In this document: one piece after another, positions 1-10,772 of the stretch | Numbering within the stretch: the first letter of the stretch is position 1 | How the letters are laid out: every line of letters starts with the position of its first letter | NCBI GenBank assembly: GCA_022009975.1 | Contig: CP091733.1 | Span: 823,001-887,000 of the forward strand | Origin: Phocaeicola vulgatus | GTDB lineage: Bacteria; Bacteroidota; Bacteroidia; Bacteroidales; Tannerellaceae | Reading direction: 5' to 3' | DNA length: 64,000 nucleotides | The notes under the pieces: model-generated | Told to the model about the DNA's origin: nothing | Databases searched by the model: none | What the model saw: the letters and a program-made list of their open reading frames with translations, nothing else | Made by a program: the position numbers and the translations under genes

Positions 1-1521
1 GTCGGCAGGAAAGTATTTCGCCAATTGGGCTTGGCTTTTGCCATACAAAACCTTGTTTCCCAAAGCTGTGACCTTTAGTTTATTGCCATTAGTATAGTCT
101 ATTTCAATGAATCCTAATTGGATCATTTGATAAATATACTCTTTCCATTCAATATAAGGCAAGTCCCTTCCAGCCCCATAAGTCTTGATATGGTGATATC
201 CTTTTTCCGTCAAATCCATGCGGGCGGAACCACGGAGAATCAGGATGAGCATCTCCACTCCGATTTGTTGGTTTGTCCGGATGATGGCACTTAACGCTTT
301 TTGGACTAAGATGCTTCCATCGAAGCGGACAGGAGGATTCTTGCAGACGTCGCAATTCCCGCAATCATGTTCCACCTCTTCTCCAAAATAGCTGAGCAAA
401 ATCCTTCTTCGGCAAATATCTGTCTCGCAATAGCGTTGCATCCGGTTCAGCTTTTCCATATTGATTTCCTGCTGTCCGCTCTCTTCGGCAAACTGCCGCA
501 GGACAATCAAGTCTCCCAAGGAATAGAAAAGCAAGGTGTCGCTTTTTGCGCCATCTCTTCCGGCTCTGCCTATTTCTTGATAGTAGTTTTCGATGCTTCC
601 CGGCATATTGAAATGGATTACCCAGCGGATATTGCTTTTGTCGATTCCCATTCCAAAGGCGACAGTGGCGCAGATGACTTCGATGCGGTCATTGATGAAA
701 TCATTTTGTGCTTGTTCCCTGGCATTGGGGGAAAGTCCGGCATGATAAGCAACGGCTTGGATATTGTAAAGGGAGAGTTCCTCTGCCAACATTTCCGTGT
801 CGCTCCTTTTCATGCAATAGATGATTCCGCTTTGTCCTTTGTGTTGGCGGATGAAGCGGACGATGGCTCTAATCTTTTCCTTTTTGTTCAGCCCGCGCTG
901 CACAGTAAGCGAGAGGTTGGGACGGTCGAAAGAGGAGATGAATGTGCGGGGATTATCCAAATGGAGTTGGTTGACGATATCCGTGCGAGTCACTTTGTCC
1001 GCTGTCGCTGTCAGCGCAATGACAGGGACAGAAGGGAAACGCTCCTTCAGGATGGCCAACTGTGTATACTCCGGGCGGAAATCATGCCCCCAATGCGAAA
1101 CACAATGTGCTTCATCAATTGCTATCAGTGAGATGTCCAATTGTGGCAAGAACCAATCCGCATCAACCTTGACACGCTCTGGCGAAACATAGAGTAGTTT
1201 TATCTTTCCTTGGATACAGAGTTGCTTCACCTGCTGTTGTTCGCTTTCGCTTTGCATACTATTCAGGGAAGCCGCAGGAATTCCGTTGCCTATCAATCCT
1301 TCCACCTGGTCTTTCATCAGGGCAATCAAGGGCGATATGACCAAAGTGATGCCAGGAAGATAGATGGCAGGCAATTGGTAGCAAATGGATTTGCCACCAC
1401 CTGTCGGCATCAAGACTAACGCATCTTTTTTTTGCAAGATGTGTTCAATGATTTCTCCTTGCAAAGGTCGGAAAGAGGAATAACCAAAAAACTTCTTCAG
1501 CAGCGATAGCAATTCTTTCAT
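1..1521 (-). CDS. recQ: ATP-dependent DNA helicase RecQ (3' end beyond window)
   Basis: Superfamily 2 3'-5' DNA helicase used in recombination and repair. Read on the minus strand, 507 uninterrupted codons run to the window edge. Visible are the Walker A motif MPTGGGKS near residue 38, the DEAH box followed by CVSHWGHDFRPEY near 135, the SALTAT-type motif III (ALTATAD), the motif VI stretch YYQEIGRAGRDG, and the zinc-binding cysteines (CETDIC, then CGNCDVC) near 365-393, followed by the winged-helix RQC region. The family usually ends with an HRDC domain, which would lie outside the window. The start ATG at 1521 is 2 nt after the stop of the ABC-F gene, so the two are probably co-transcribed. 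No frameshift seen. Confidence 0.95.
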   Translation of the reverse strand, partial: MKELLSLLKKFFGYSSFRPLQGEIIEHILQKKDALVLMPTGGGKSICYQLPAIYLPGITLVISPLIALMKDQVEGLIGNGIPAASLNSMQSESEQQQVKQLCIQGKIKLLYVSPERVKVDADWFLPQLDISLIAIDEAHCVSHWGHDFRPEYTQLAILKERFPSVPVIALTATADKVTRTDIVNQLHLDNPRTFISSFDRPNLSLTVQRGLNKKEKIRAIVRFIRQHKGQSGIIYCMKRSDTEMLAEELSLYNIQAVAYHAGLSPNAREQAQNDFINDRIEVICATVAFGMGIDKSNIRWVIHFNMPGSIENYYQEIGRAGRDGAKSDTLLFYSLGDLIVLRQFAEESGQQEINMEKLNRMQRYCETDICRRRILLSYFGEEVEHDCGNCDVCKNPPVRFDGSILVQKALSAIIRTNQQIGVEMLILILRGSARMDLTEKGYHHIKTYGAGRDLPYIEWKEYIYQMIQLGFIEIDYTNGNKLKVTALGNKVLYGKSQAQLAKYFPAD

Positions 1522-1523
1522 TC

Positions 1524-3158
1524 TTATTTCCTTTCCAGTTCTCGTAAATTTTCCATCTTCTTGCGTTGCATGAACTCATATATGCCTTCCAAGTGCTCTG
1601 TTACTTTTTGATTGCCGAACTCATACACTTTGGTTACCAAGCCATCCAAGAAGTCTCGGTCGTGGGAAACGACAATCAAAGTCCCGTCGAAATCGAGCAA
1701 AGCCTGTTTAAGGATATCTTTCGTCTTTAAGTCCAAATGGTTGGTCGGCTCGTCCAAAATCAGCAGGTTGACTGGCTCAAGCAAAAGTTTGATCATTGCC
1801 AATCGGGTTCTTTCCCCTCCCGACAAGACCTTCACTTTCTTGGCTGAGTTTTCGCCTCCGAACATGAATGCGCCCAACAAATCCTTGATTTTATTGCGGA
1901 TATCTCCCTTGGCGACATCATCAATAGTTTGGAAAACCGTTAAATTTTCATCCAACAGCGAGGCTTGGTTTTGGGCAAAATACCCAATCATCACATTGTG
2001 CCCGATTGTTAATTTGCCGTCATGCTCTATCTCCTTCATGATACATTTCACCAACGTGGACTTTCCTTCACCATTCCTTCCTACAAAAGCTATTTTGTCT
2101 CCTCTTTCGATGGTCAGGTTTGCATTCTTGAAGACAGTCTTATCCCCGTATCTCTTTGACACGTTCTCGATAATCACCGGATATGAACCGGAACGGGGAG
2201 AGGGCGGGAACTTCAATCTTAATGCAGATGTGTCCTCTTCATCCACTTCCAACAGCTCCAATTTCTCTAACATTTTCACGCGGCTTTGCACTTGGAGTGT
2301 CTTGGAATAGGTGCCTTTGAAACGTTCGATGAATTCTTTGGTCTCTGCAATAAACTTCTGCTGTTCGTCAAATGCTTTTTGCTGTTGTTCCCTCCGCTCT
2401 TTGCGTAGTTGTAAATATTGGCTGTAATTCACCTTGTAGTCATAAATCCTTCCCATGGTGACTTCGATAGTGCGTGTCGTGATGTGGTCCACGAAAGCAC
2501 GGTCGTGGCTGATGACGACAACCGCTTGACCGCTTTCGATGAGGAAATCCTCCAACCATTGGATTGACTCGATGTCCAAATGGTTGGTTGGCTCGTCTAA
2601 TAATAACACATCCGGTTTTTGCAGCAACAGTTTGGCAAGTTCGATACGCATTCGCCAGCCTCCACTGAACTCGCTGGTCTGCCGGGTGAAATCTTCACGT
2701 TTGAAGCCCAATCCTAAAAGCGTCTTTTCTATGTCGGCATCATAATTGATTTCTTCGATGGAATAGAACTTCTCGCTCAGGGTGGAAACTTGCTCGATTA
2801 GCTGCATATATTCGTCAGACTCATAATCCGTGCGAGTCTCCAATTCTTTGTTGATGCGGTTGATTTCCGCTTCCATTTGGTGTAAATGTGCGAACGCTTG
2901 CGCAGTCTCTTCGAATACGGTTTTCCCGTCTTCAGTCATCAAATGCTGCGGCAGATAAGCGATAACCGTATCTTTCGGGGCTGATACTTTTCCTCTTGTC
3001 GGTTCTCTTACGCCGGCAAGGATTTTCAATAAAGTGGATTTTCCCGCACCGTTTTTGCCCATCAGGGCGATTCTGTCGTTTTCGTTTATTACAAATGAGA
3101 TGTCTGCAAACAGTGTACTTCCTCCAAATTCCACTGTCAGTCCGTCTATAGATATCAT
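1524..3158 (-). CDS. ABC-F family ATPase (ribosome-associated type)
   Basis: Soluble protein of 544 residues with two ABC ATPase domains and no membrane segments, the ABC-F layout. First domain: Walker A GKNGAGKST near 35, signature FSGGWRMR near 165, Walker B LLLDEPTNHLD near 185. Second domain: GRNGEGKST near 358, LSGGERTR near 450, LILDEPTNHLD near 470. Between them lies the charged helical linker expected for the P-site tRNA interaction motif. ABC-F proteins act on the ribosome to resolve stalling or, in some members, to protect against antibiotics; which role applies here cannot be read from sequence. It sits between recQ and an MFS gene on the same strand with 14 nt to the latter. Confidence 0.9.
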   Translation of the reverse strand: MISIDGLTVEFGGSTLFADISFVINENDRIALMGKNGAGKSTLLKILAGVREPTRGKVSAPKDTVIAYLPQHLMTEDGKTVFEETAQAFAHLHQMEAEINRINKELETRTDYESDEYMQLIEQVSTLSEKFYSIEEINYDADIEKTLLGLGFKREDFTRQTSEFSGGWRMRIELAKLLLQKPDVLLLDEPTNHLDIESIQWLEDFLIESGQAVVVISHDRAFVDHITTRTIEVTMGRIYDYKVNYSQYLQLRKERREQQQKAFDEQQKFIAETKEFIERFKGTYSKTLQVQSRVKMLEKLELLEVDEEDTSALRLKFPPSPRSGSYPVIIENVSKRYGDKTVFKNANLTIERGDKIAFVGRNGEGKSTLVKCIMKEIEHDGKLTIGHNVMIGYFAQNQASLLDENLTVFQTIDDVAKGDIRNKIKDLLGAFMFGGENSAKKVKVLSGGERTRLAMIKLLLEPVNLLILDEPTNHLDLKTKDILKQALLDFDGTLIVVSHDRDFLDGLVTKVYEFGNQKVTEHLEGIYEFMQRKKMENLRELERK

Positions 3159-3172
3159 AAAAGTCTTTTTGT

Positions 3173-4396
3173 TTATTCTTTGAATGCTTTACAGAATGTT
3201 GTCATAGCCCAGATGCAAAGTCCTAATAGTCCCACAACTATATAGGCATATTGCATATCGAAAGCTTTGGAAATGGCTCCGATAAGAATAGGGGCTATCA
3301 GTGAGCCGATAAAACTGATGCTTGATAAAATACTTAATGCTATTCCCACCGGAGTATGCGATTTGGCTCCAACCAAACTATAAATAGTCGGGACAACGCA
3401 AGAGATGCCAAGGCCGACCAGCATAAAGCCGAGGGAATTGACCACCACTTTGGCTGTTATGCTTTCAAACTGGCTTCCTAACAGGGCGGAGACAAAAAAT
3501 CCCACGAAGATAAATGCTCCTGCGCATTGCAAGACCCGTTGCTTGCCAAGTTTCCCATAAGCCCAGTTGGCAAGGAAACGTCCTGTCGCCATCATGACCA
3601 TAAATACTAAGAATCCGATTTGGAGTGACTTGGGCACATTCAATACAGATTCAAAATAGAGCCCGCTCCAGTCAAACATGGCACTCTCGACAACCAACCC
3701 GAATAGTCCTGCCAATCCAAATTGGAGCAGTAACAGTTCCGGTTTGCGGATAAAGCTCAGCAGGGCAGGAGCCTCTTTCTTCTCGCTCTTGTTTTCCACC
3801 TCCTCGAATTGTTTCGCCCGGTCTTCCTGCAAGAAGTTGCGTCCTGAGAATACGATGCAGGCAATCGCAACGGCTGCCATAGAGAAATGGATGGACGGGT
3901 GGATATTGTTGGCAATCATGATGAATCCTATCAATGCACCTAAACAGGCTCCCAAACTCCAACCGCCGTGGAACGATGCAATGATGGTTTTGCCATAGAT
4001 GCGCTCGATGACAATAGCTTGCGTGTTGAGGGAAATGTCGCATAGATTCCAAAACACACCGAAGCAGAAAAGGCTTACTCCTAATAGATAGATGGACGAC
4101 ACCATTCCGATTGAAAACAGTGAAAGGGCATATCCCAAGACGCTCACTTGCACCATGATATGGCTGCCTAAGCGTGAAACAAGATAGCCGGCAAGCGGAA
4201 TGGCGACAAATTTGCCAATAGGGATTAAGAACAGGACGAGTCCCCAATAGAACACGTCATATACGTCGAACATCTCTTTTACATCCGGTATGCGGCTTGC
4301 CCAGCTGGCGAAACACAATCCTTGTGCGATGAAAAAAGAAAGGACTGCATACCGAATCTGTTCTTTAGAATACTTTAGAGATTCGTTATTCTCCAT
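3173..4396 (-). CDS. MFS transporter, MosC/YbjJ-like
   Basis: Integral membrane protein of 407 residues with about 12 hydrophobic segments. The N-terminal helix contains ASWASRIPDVK, a motif I associate with the MosC/YbjJ branch of the major facilitator superfamily; a central charged loop (about residues 195-210, EEVENKSEKKE) separates two six-helix halves, as usual for MFS. The substrate is not known for this branch. It starts with ATG at 4396 and ends 14 nt before the ABC-F gene, suggesting one transcript with ABC-F and recQ. An alternative is a sugar-family permease, but no sugar-porter signature motif was seen. Confidence 0.8.
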   Translation of the reverse strand: MENNESLKYSKEQIRYAVLSFFIAQGLCFASWASRIPDVKEMFDVYDVFYWGLVLFLIPIGKFVAIPLAGYLVSRLGSHIMVQVSVLGYALSLFSIGMVSSIYLLGVSLFCFGVFWNLCDISLNTQAIVIERIYGKTIIASFHGGWSLGACLGALIGFIMIANNIHPSIHFSMAAVAIACIVFSGRNFLQEDRAKQFEEVENKSEKKEAPALLSFIRKPELLLLQFGLAGLFGLVVESAMFDWSGLYFESVLNVPKSLQIGFLVFMVMMATGRFLANWAYGKLGKQRVLQCAGAFIFVGFFVSALLGSQFESITAKVVVNSLGFMLVGLGISCVVPTIYSLVGAKSHTPVGIALSILSSISFIGSLIAPILIGAISKAFDMQYAYIVVGLLGLCIWAMTTFCKAFKE

Positions 4397-4428
4397 ATTT
4401 CGATTTTATATTATCTTAGATGTTGGGG

Positions 4429-4929
4429 TTATTTTACTGCTGCCGGAGTCCAATTCTTGAAGAAACGGAGTGTTTTCTCTTTGCTGTATGACTTGTCCTC
4501 TTCCAAGAAGCTGGAGTCTTGTGTGTGGAGGATTTTGCCTGTCGTGTCGAGGACAACGAACACTGGGAATCCGAAGCGGGCAGGGTTTCCTAATCGTTTC
4601 ATCATTTCTGCGGCTTGGCGTGTCTTCTCTTCTCCTGCTGATTGGCGGGGATTGTAATTGACATGGATATACACGAAGTTGTCATTAACCACTTTGCTGA
4701 TGTCACTGTCATTTTCGATGAAATCGGCAAAGCGTAAACACCATGGACACCAGTTGCCTCCCACTTGGCAGATGACAAATTTGCCTGTGCTTTTGGCTTG
4801 TGCCAATGCCTGGTCGATTTGTTCCACCGGGTTGATGTCTTCGTTATAAACTTTCTTCAATGCAGCCTCAGCTTGGCACGCCAATGCCAAAATCATTACA
4901 AGTAATACTGTCGCGATTCTTTTATTCAT
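4429..4929 (-). CDS. Exported thioredoxin-family protein (WCPWC active site)
   Basis: Protein of 166 residues starting with a signal peptide (MNKRIATVLLVMILALAC, then QAEA). The cysteine could be lipidated, but the residues before it (ALA) fit a classical lipobox poorly, so signal peptidase I cleavage after AEA is equally possible. The thioredoxin fold shows the redox motif WCPWC near residue 60 and the cis-proline segment GFPVFVVLD near 118. It resembles thioredoxin-like proteins of the periplasm that reduce or oxidise envelope proteins, sometimes serving as sulfatase or cytochrome maturation partners; no partner is evident here. It lies 32 nt upstream of the MFS gene on the same strand. Confidence 0.82.
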   Translation of the reverse strand: MNKRIATVLLVMILALACQAEAALKKVYNEDINPVEQIDQALAQAKSTGKFVICQVGGNWCPWCLRFADFIENDSDISKVVNDNFVYIHVNYNPRQSAGEEKTRQAAEMMKRLGNPARFGFPVFVVLDTTGKILHTQDSSFLEEDKSYSKEKTLRFFKNWTPAAVK

Positions 4930-5016
4930 GTTTGTATCTTTTTTGATTCAATTATATTCTTTCCTGACGGAGCGGGTAAAGTTAAACATAATATTTGACA
5001 GGACATACTTTTGGTG

Positions 5017-6378
5017 TCAATTCTTTTTCTCTTCCGCCCCGGCAGCTTTAAGGAAATGCCTCTTTAACCATTGATAGGCGACTATGCAAATCAGGCACGA
5101 TGTCACCGAACCTAAGCAGATGGCAAGTCCCATGGGATAGAGTGTGTCCGGATACATTTCTGAGGCAAGATAAGACAACGGTATACGGGCTGTGATGATA
5201 GCGATAAAGTTGTGGAGGAAAGAGATGAGGCTGTAGCCGCATGCCGTGAAGAATCCGCTGAAGCAGAAATGGATGCCTGCGAAGATGCAGTCCCAAACAT
5301 AACCTCTCAAGTATTCGCCTCCCAATGCAATCACATGAGCGTCGTTTGTGAAGATCCGCACAGCCATGTCCGGCACAAATTGCAAAATGGTGGAGACGAT
5401 GATGCCGTAGAAAGTGGTTATAGCCATTGCGGTCCACATGGTTTTCTTCGCTCTATCCATTTGGTGCGCTCCAATGTTTTGTGATGCTATTGCGGAAATA
5501 GAGGAGAGCATGGCGGATGGCACGATGAACACCAAGCCGATGAATTTCTCCACGATGCCCACTGCTGCCGCATCATACAGCCCTCGCCCATTGGCTATGA
5601 TGGTGATGGCAATGAAAGCCACTTGGATGAAACCATCCTGCATGGCAATAGGGACACCAATCTTCAAGATGTCTGTGATGGTTTGCCGGTGAGGTTTGAG
5701 GTCTTCTCTCTTCACGTCGAAAATGTGGCGGTGCCTGCGGATGGCAATGAGCGAAATGACTACGCTGAACATCTGCGAGAGGGTTGTGCCCAATGCGGCA
5801 CCGATTGCTCCCCAGCCCATGAACCCGATGAAGAAATAGTCGAGGAGGATGTTTGCCGAGCAAGCGACAGCCACAAAATACATTGGACTTTTTGAATCTC
5901 CTAATCCGCGGAAAATGGAGGCGATGATGTTGTATGCCATGATGAAGGGAATGCCTATGAAGCAGACGGTGAGATAATCCCTTGTCCCTTCGACCGCTTC
6001 TGTCGGCGTGTTTATCAGGCTGACGATTCCATTCCGGCAAATTAACAAGACGATAGCCAGGGCGATGCTTAACACAAGGAAGAGTGTGACGGTGTTCCCG
6101 ATGATATGCGACACCTGCTTGTTGTCTTTCGCACCGATGGCATAAGCCGTGCGGACAGTGGTTCCCATTGCCAAACCGATGACCGTGCAGGTCAAGAGAT
6201 ACATGACTTGTGCTCCATTGGAAACGGCTGTCGTGCTGTCCACGTCGCAATATTGTCCAATGATAAAAAGGTCGGCAAGTCCATATAGGATTTGCAGGAA
6301 ATAGGCTAAAATATAGGGTAATGCAAATGTTATGATATTGCCTGAAATGCTTCCCTTGGTTAAATCTTTTCTGTTCAT
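5017..6378 (-). CDS. MATE-family efflux transporter
   Basis: Multidrug and toxin extrusion family exporter with about 12 membrane helices (453 residues). Start chosen at ATG 6378 (MNRKDLTKGSISGNI), not at the upstream ATG 6414, because a well-formed promoter element occupies 6384-6414 and because MATE proteins normally begin close to the motif LTKGSI. The conserved N-terminal stretch with PYILAYFLQ and the repeated second-half motif GVPIAMQ are visible. MATE proteins exchange Na+ or H+ for drugs or metabolites across the inner membrane; the substrate is unknown. With the promoter placed as drawn, the transcript would begin at about the start codon, so translation may be leaderless. Confidence 0.88.
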   Translation of the reverse strand: MNRKDLTKGSISGNIITFALPYILAYFLQILYGLADLFIIGQYCDVDSTTAVSNGAQVMYLLTCTVIGLAMGTTVRTAYAIGAKDNKQVSHIIGNTVTLFLVLSIALAIVLLICRNGIVSLINTPTEAVEGTRDYLTVCFIGIPFIMAYNIIASIFRGLGDSKSPMYFVAVACSANILLDYFFIGFMGWGAIGAALGTTLSQMFSVVISLIAIRRHRHIFDVKREDLKPHRQTITDILKIGVPIAMQDGFIQVAFIAITIIANGRGLYDAAAVGIVEKFIGLVFIVPSAMLSSISAIASQNIGAHQMDRAKKTMWTAMAITTFYGIIVSTILQFVPDMAVRIFTNDAHVIALGGEYLRGYVWDCIFAGIHFCFSGFFTACGYSLISFLHNFIAIITARIPLSYLASEMYPDTLYPMGLAICLGSVTSCLICIVAYQWLKRHFLKAAGAEEKKN

Positions 6379-6383
6379 AGCTG

Positions 6384-6414
6384 CAAAAATATTGCGAAAG
6401 GATGATATATTCAA
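6384..6414 (-). promoter_or_regulatory. Promoter of the MATE gene
   Basis: On the minus strand TTG (6414-6412), 20 bp spacer, then TATTTTTG (6391-6384), matching the Bacteroidetes housekeeping sigma consensus TTG-N19-21-TAnnTTTG. The predicted transcription start falls at about 6377-6379, coincident with the ATG. Confidence 0.55.
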
Positions 6415-6427
6415 GAAATTTTGATAG

Positions 6428-6474
6428 AAAAAGGGCGGTGCGCGTTTAACTGGTTCTGACGCACCGCCTTTTTC
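6428..6474 (-). terminator. Rho-independent terminator of the efflux operon
   Basis: GC-rich inverted repeat GGCGGTGCG...CGCACCGCC flanked by A-run and T-run, immediately after the stop of the outer-membrane factor gene. It separates the efflux operon from the MATE gene and its symmetry would let it work on either strand. Confidence 0.85.
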
Positions 6475-6492
6475 TCTTTTATGGAATGTCTA

Positions 6493-7677
6493 TTACAATA
6501 AGAACCGGTAAAGTTCAGCCATTACCTTTTGGTATTCGTTCTGGAGCTGCAAATAATTCTGCATGCTTTGATAGAAGGTCGAGACATTGACAAAATACTC
6601 AATCATTGAGATTTGTCCGGCTTGGATGGCTTTGTTGAGCAATGCCATGTTGTCTTGTTGCTTCAATACGGACGAATACTCTTGGATGGATTTCCTCAAC
6701 TCCCCGGCTTTCATCCATAACTGCCTGAGTTGAGCTTTCTCTGCATCCGATTGGCTGTCCAAACGGGTCTCCGCATAAATGTTCCGCTTTGGCTTGCTTG
6801 ACTTTGTTGCGGTTGGCAAAAATAGGAATGGAGATGCCGACCAATACACCGTCATAGCGTTCACCTCCGGAAGCGGGATTCATGCGGTAGCCTAAAGTAA
6901 GGTTGGGCAACCATTGCTGCTTGCTGACAGTCAATTGCCGTGCTGCCACTGCTTGGTTCTCCCGTAGGGATTGTATCTCTGGCAAGGATTCGAGAGCTTG
7001 CATGCAGAAGGCATTGAAATCTTCCGGATATTCGTTGCCTGGAAGATAAATCGAGTCTGCAAAAGCAATCTCTATTCCCCCGTTCAAAGCCTTCAGCTCT
7101 TCCAATTTCCCTTTGATGGCCACTTCGTTTTGCCGTGCTTCGTTGCGTGCATTCAACAGTTCCAAATCCACCTTGTTCGTTTCAATCACATTGGTTGCCC
7201 CCTTTTCCAACTGCGAAGCGTAAAAGCGGCTTAGGATATCAGCATTGTGCAGCCGGTCCTTTTGAAGGGAGCGGAGCTGGTTCAGGTAGATTAGATCCAA
7301 GCAAACCTGCTTGGCTTGCAACAAGACCTGTTGGCGGAGCAAGGCGAATTGAGAGTCCAGACTCCTGCTTTCCGCTTTGATTCGTTTGCTCCGTTGGCTG
7401 TATAATGTCGGGAAATCAAAGGATTGGCTTGCCACAAATTCCCCGGAGAATCCCATTCCCTCTTTGTTTCCCCATTGGTGTACATACGACACTTCCGGGT
7501 CGGGCAGGTTGTTTTCTGTCCGTGCTTGCAGCTTCTGTGCTTCTGTCTGGGAGCTTCCGGCCTTTAGCTCCTTGTTGTGTTCTAAGACGGATTGCAATAC
7601 TTTGTCCATGCTGTTTGAGCAGGAGCAATGCCGATAGAAGCGATGGATGACAAGATAGCAATGATATACTTTTTCAT
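6493..7677 (-). CDS. Outer-membrane efflux protein, CusC/TolC family (two frameshifts)
   Basis: Outer-membrane channel of a tripartite metal exporter, about 394 residues after correction. The start ATG at 7677 overlaps the stop of the RND gene (ATGA), indicating translational coupling. A signal peptide (MKKYIIAILSSIASIGIAPA) is followed by a frame change near 7610 (one base missing), then the long helical TolC-like body (LPDPEVSYVHQWG, GFSGEFVASQSFDFP) and a second frame change near 6777 (one base extra in an A/T run), after which the reading continues YAETRLDSQSDAEK to the stop. The two shifts cancel and restore a length typical of short Bacteroidetes CusC proteins, which favours sequencing error over gene loss. 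Confidence 0.85.
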
Positions 7678-10600
7678 TTTTCTTTATTCATTATCAAGTA
7701 AATAATAGGGATGATGAATCCGTTCAAGAAGGTGGATGATAACAATCCGCCCAAGATGACTGTTGCCATAGGACTTTGGATTTCATTGCCCGGAAGGTCT
7801 CCGTTGATGGCCAATGGAATCAGTGCCAAAGCAGAGCTGAGGGCTGTCATCAAGATGGGGTTCAATCGGTCTAACGAACCTTGTATCACCGCTTCCCCCC
7901 AATGGCTTCCCTTCGGAGCGGAGTTGCGTGTAGTGGCTGATTAGCAGCATACCGTTTCGGGTAGCGATACCAAATAGCGAGATGAAGCCGATGATGGCAG
8001 GGATACTGATTTCCCCGGAGGTGAGGCATAAGATGAATACACCGCCAATCAGTGCCAATGGCAAATTCAGCATCACGACACCGCTCTCACGCACATCCTT
8101 GAATTCGTTATATATCAATAGGAATATGACTAACAACGACATGAACGATGTGAGCAACAGGGTGCGGCTGGCTGCCTGTTCGCTTTCAAACTGTCCGCCA
8201 TATTCGACATGATAGCCTTCCGGGAGTTGAATCTTTTCGTTGACGGACTTTTGGATGTCGTTGACGACTCCACGCAAATCTCGTCCGGAAACGTTTCCGC
8301 TGACTACAATCTTACGCTGGACATTCTCTCGGTTGATGGTGTTCGGTCCGGCTGCGGAACGGATGTCTGCCACATAGCTGAACGGTATTTTTTCCCCTTG
8401 TGCGTCAATCATCAAGTTGCGTATGTCATCCATGGTCGCACGGCTCTCGTCGGAAGTTTTGACGGTCAAGTCGAATGTTTTCCCGTCATCATATACTTGG
8501 CTGACAACCTCACCGCCCAACATGACATTGATGTATTCTTGGAACTCCGGCAACGGAATGCCATATTTCGCCAAGATTTCCCGTTTCGGGGTGATGGTTA
8601 GCTGCGGGCGTTCAATCTGTTGTTCTACTTTCAAGTCTACCAATCCGGGAACACCGTTGACGGCATCCTTGATTTGGTTGCCAATCAAGAATAGCTGGTT
8701 CAAGTCCGTACCGAACAACTTGATGGCTATGTTGGCTTCCGTACCGGAAAGCATCGCATCAATACGGTGGGAGATGGGTTGACCTATTTCGATATTCGCA
8801 CCCTTGATGGTCGATAGTTTTTCGCGGACATCATCCATCACCTCTTCGCGCGGACGTTTCTTTAGTTCGAATGGGGCTTCAATCTCACTGACGTTTACAC
8901 CCAAGGCGTGTTCGTCCAGTTCGGCACGTCCGGTCTTGCGTGCGACCGTTTGGATTTCCGGGACTTGCATCAACAGCTCTTCCGCCCTTTGTCCTATCTT
9001 GTCCGACTCTTCCAGGGAGATGCCCGGTAAGGTGCTGACATTGATGGTGAATGAACCCTCGTTGAAGCCCGGCAAGAAGCTTCTTCCCAAGGTGAAGAAG
9101 AGGCCTAAGGCAACCAAGAATACGGCAAAGGTTGAACCCAACACTGCCTTTTTATGCTCTACGGCATAGGTAAGTGCGACTTTGTATAGGACACGCAGTT
9201 TACGGGCAATCCAAGCGTCTTGGGTAGGTTTCTCTCCTTTGCGGTCTAACATATAGCTACAAAGTACCGGGGTCAATGTCAAGGCAACGACCGTTGAAGC
9301 AAACAGTGCCACGATGAAGGCGATACCCAATGGAATCAACATGCGTCCTTCCATTCCGGTCAGGAAGAAGAGGGGAACGAAGCTGACTACGATTATCAAC
9401 GTGGAGTTCAGGATAGGCATGCGGACTTCCCTCGATGCGTCATATACGACCTCCAAAGTGGAACGTTGTTCCTCTGCCGGCAAAAGGCGGTTTTCACGCA
9501 AACGCTTGTAAACGTTCTCCACATCGACAATCGCATCGTCTACCAATGAACCGATGGCAATCGCCATGCCACCCAAACTCATGGTGTTGATGGTCAATCC
9601 CATATAATGGAGCGAAAGGATGGAAACCAACAAGGAGAGAGGCAGGGCAATCAATGAGATGACAGTCGTGCGGATGTTCATCAGGAAGAAGAACAGCACG
9701 ACGATGACAAAGAAACTTCCTTCAAACAGACTGTTTGACATTGTTGATGGAACTTTCTATGAATCGGCTTTGACGGAAGATATCTGTCGAGATGTGTACG
9801 TCCGCAGGCATGTTCTTTTGCAGGTCTGCCACGATTCCGTCCAACTTCTCTGTCAGGTCGATGGTGCTGGTGTTCGGTTGCTTGGTCACCGTAATCAATA
9901 CGGCTGGTTTTCCTTTTTCGGATGCCAGGCCCAACTTAGGGCTTTTCCCGCCTATTTTTACCGTGGCGATGTTCTCCAGCAAGACAGGGATGTTGTCGGG
10001 TGTCATGGCTACCACGCCCTTGGCAATCTCTTCCGCTTTGTTTGTCGAAAGGACACCGCGGATGATGTATTCGTTGTCATATTCATACAAGACACCACCA
10101 TTCGCATTTTGGTTCATCTGGCGGCATACGGACAATACTTGGTCCAAGCCGATGCCATAATGCTTCATGCGTGCCGGGTCCAATAGGATTTGGTACTCTT
10201 TGATGTCTCCGCCCAATACGGCAACCTGTGCGACACCTCCGGTAGAGAGCAGGCGCGGACGGATGGTCCAGTCTGCCATGGTTCGCATGTCCAACAACGA
10301 GGTCGTGTCGGAGGTCATTCCGATAATCAGGATTTCACCCAAGATGGAAGACTGCGGACCTAATGTCGGTTTGCCGATATTCTGGGGCAATTCTTCTCCT
10401 ACAATCGCCAATTTCTCGGAAACAATCTGGCGGGCTTTGTAAATGTCCGTTCCCCAGTCGAACTCCACCCATACGACGGAGAATCCCGTTGTGGAAGAGG
10501 AACGGACACGGCGGACGTTCATGGCTCCGTTGACGGCTGTCTCGACAGGGAAGGTTACCAACCGTTCCACCTCTTCGGGAGCCATACCGTGGGCCTCTGT

Positions 10601-10750
10601 CATGATGACCACGGTCGGCGCATTCAGGTCGGGAAAGACATCCACGTCGGTATGGTAAGCGGTGTAGACGCCACCTACCAAGAGCAGCATGGCACAAACC
10701 AGCACCAATAGCCGGTTGTGCAGGGAATAAGATATGATTTTATTCAGCAT
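7674..10750 (-). CDS. Heavy-metal efflux RND pump, CusA/CzcA type (two frameshifts)
   Basis: Inner-membrane proton-driven pump of about 1025 residues, the central component of the tripartite exporter. It begins MLNKIISYSLHNRLLVLVCA, the usual first helix, followed by the periplasmic porter domain with DVDVFPDLNAPTV. The metal-RND signature GSLVDDAIVDVENV in helix 4 supports cation (Cu/Ag/Co/Zn/Cd) rather than drug export. Frame changes lie near 9735 (around the conserved SLFEGSFF segment) and in a run of six C at 7895-7900, where five would restore LGEAVIQGSLDRLNP. The protein then ends in a C-terminal helix and overlaps the next gene by 4 nt. The exact metal cannot be deduced. Both breaks are probably sequencing errors. 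Confidence 0.9.
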
Positions 10751-10772
10751 GACTTATATTCTTGAAGGTTCA

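Noticed and set aside
367..1419. Plus-strand genes inside the recQ region
   Set aside because: They are open antisense frames of recQ with no family resemblance.
3672..6250. Extra genes antisense or out of frame within the MFS and MATE genes
   Set aside because: Frames read as Cys/His/Arg-rich mirror images of the real proteins, lacking domains.
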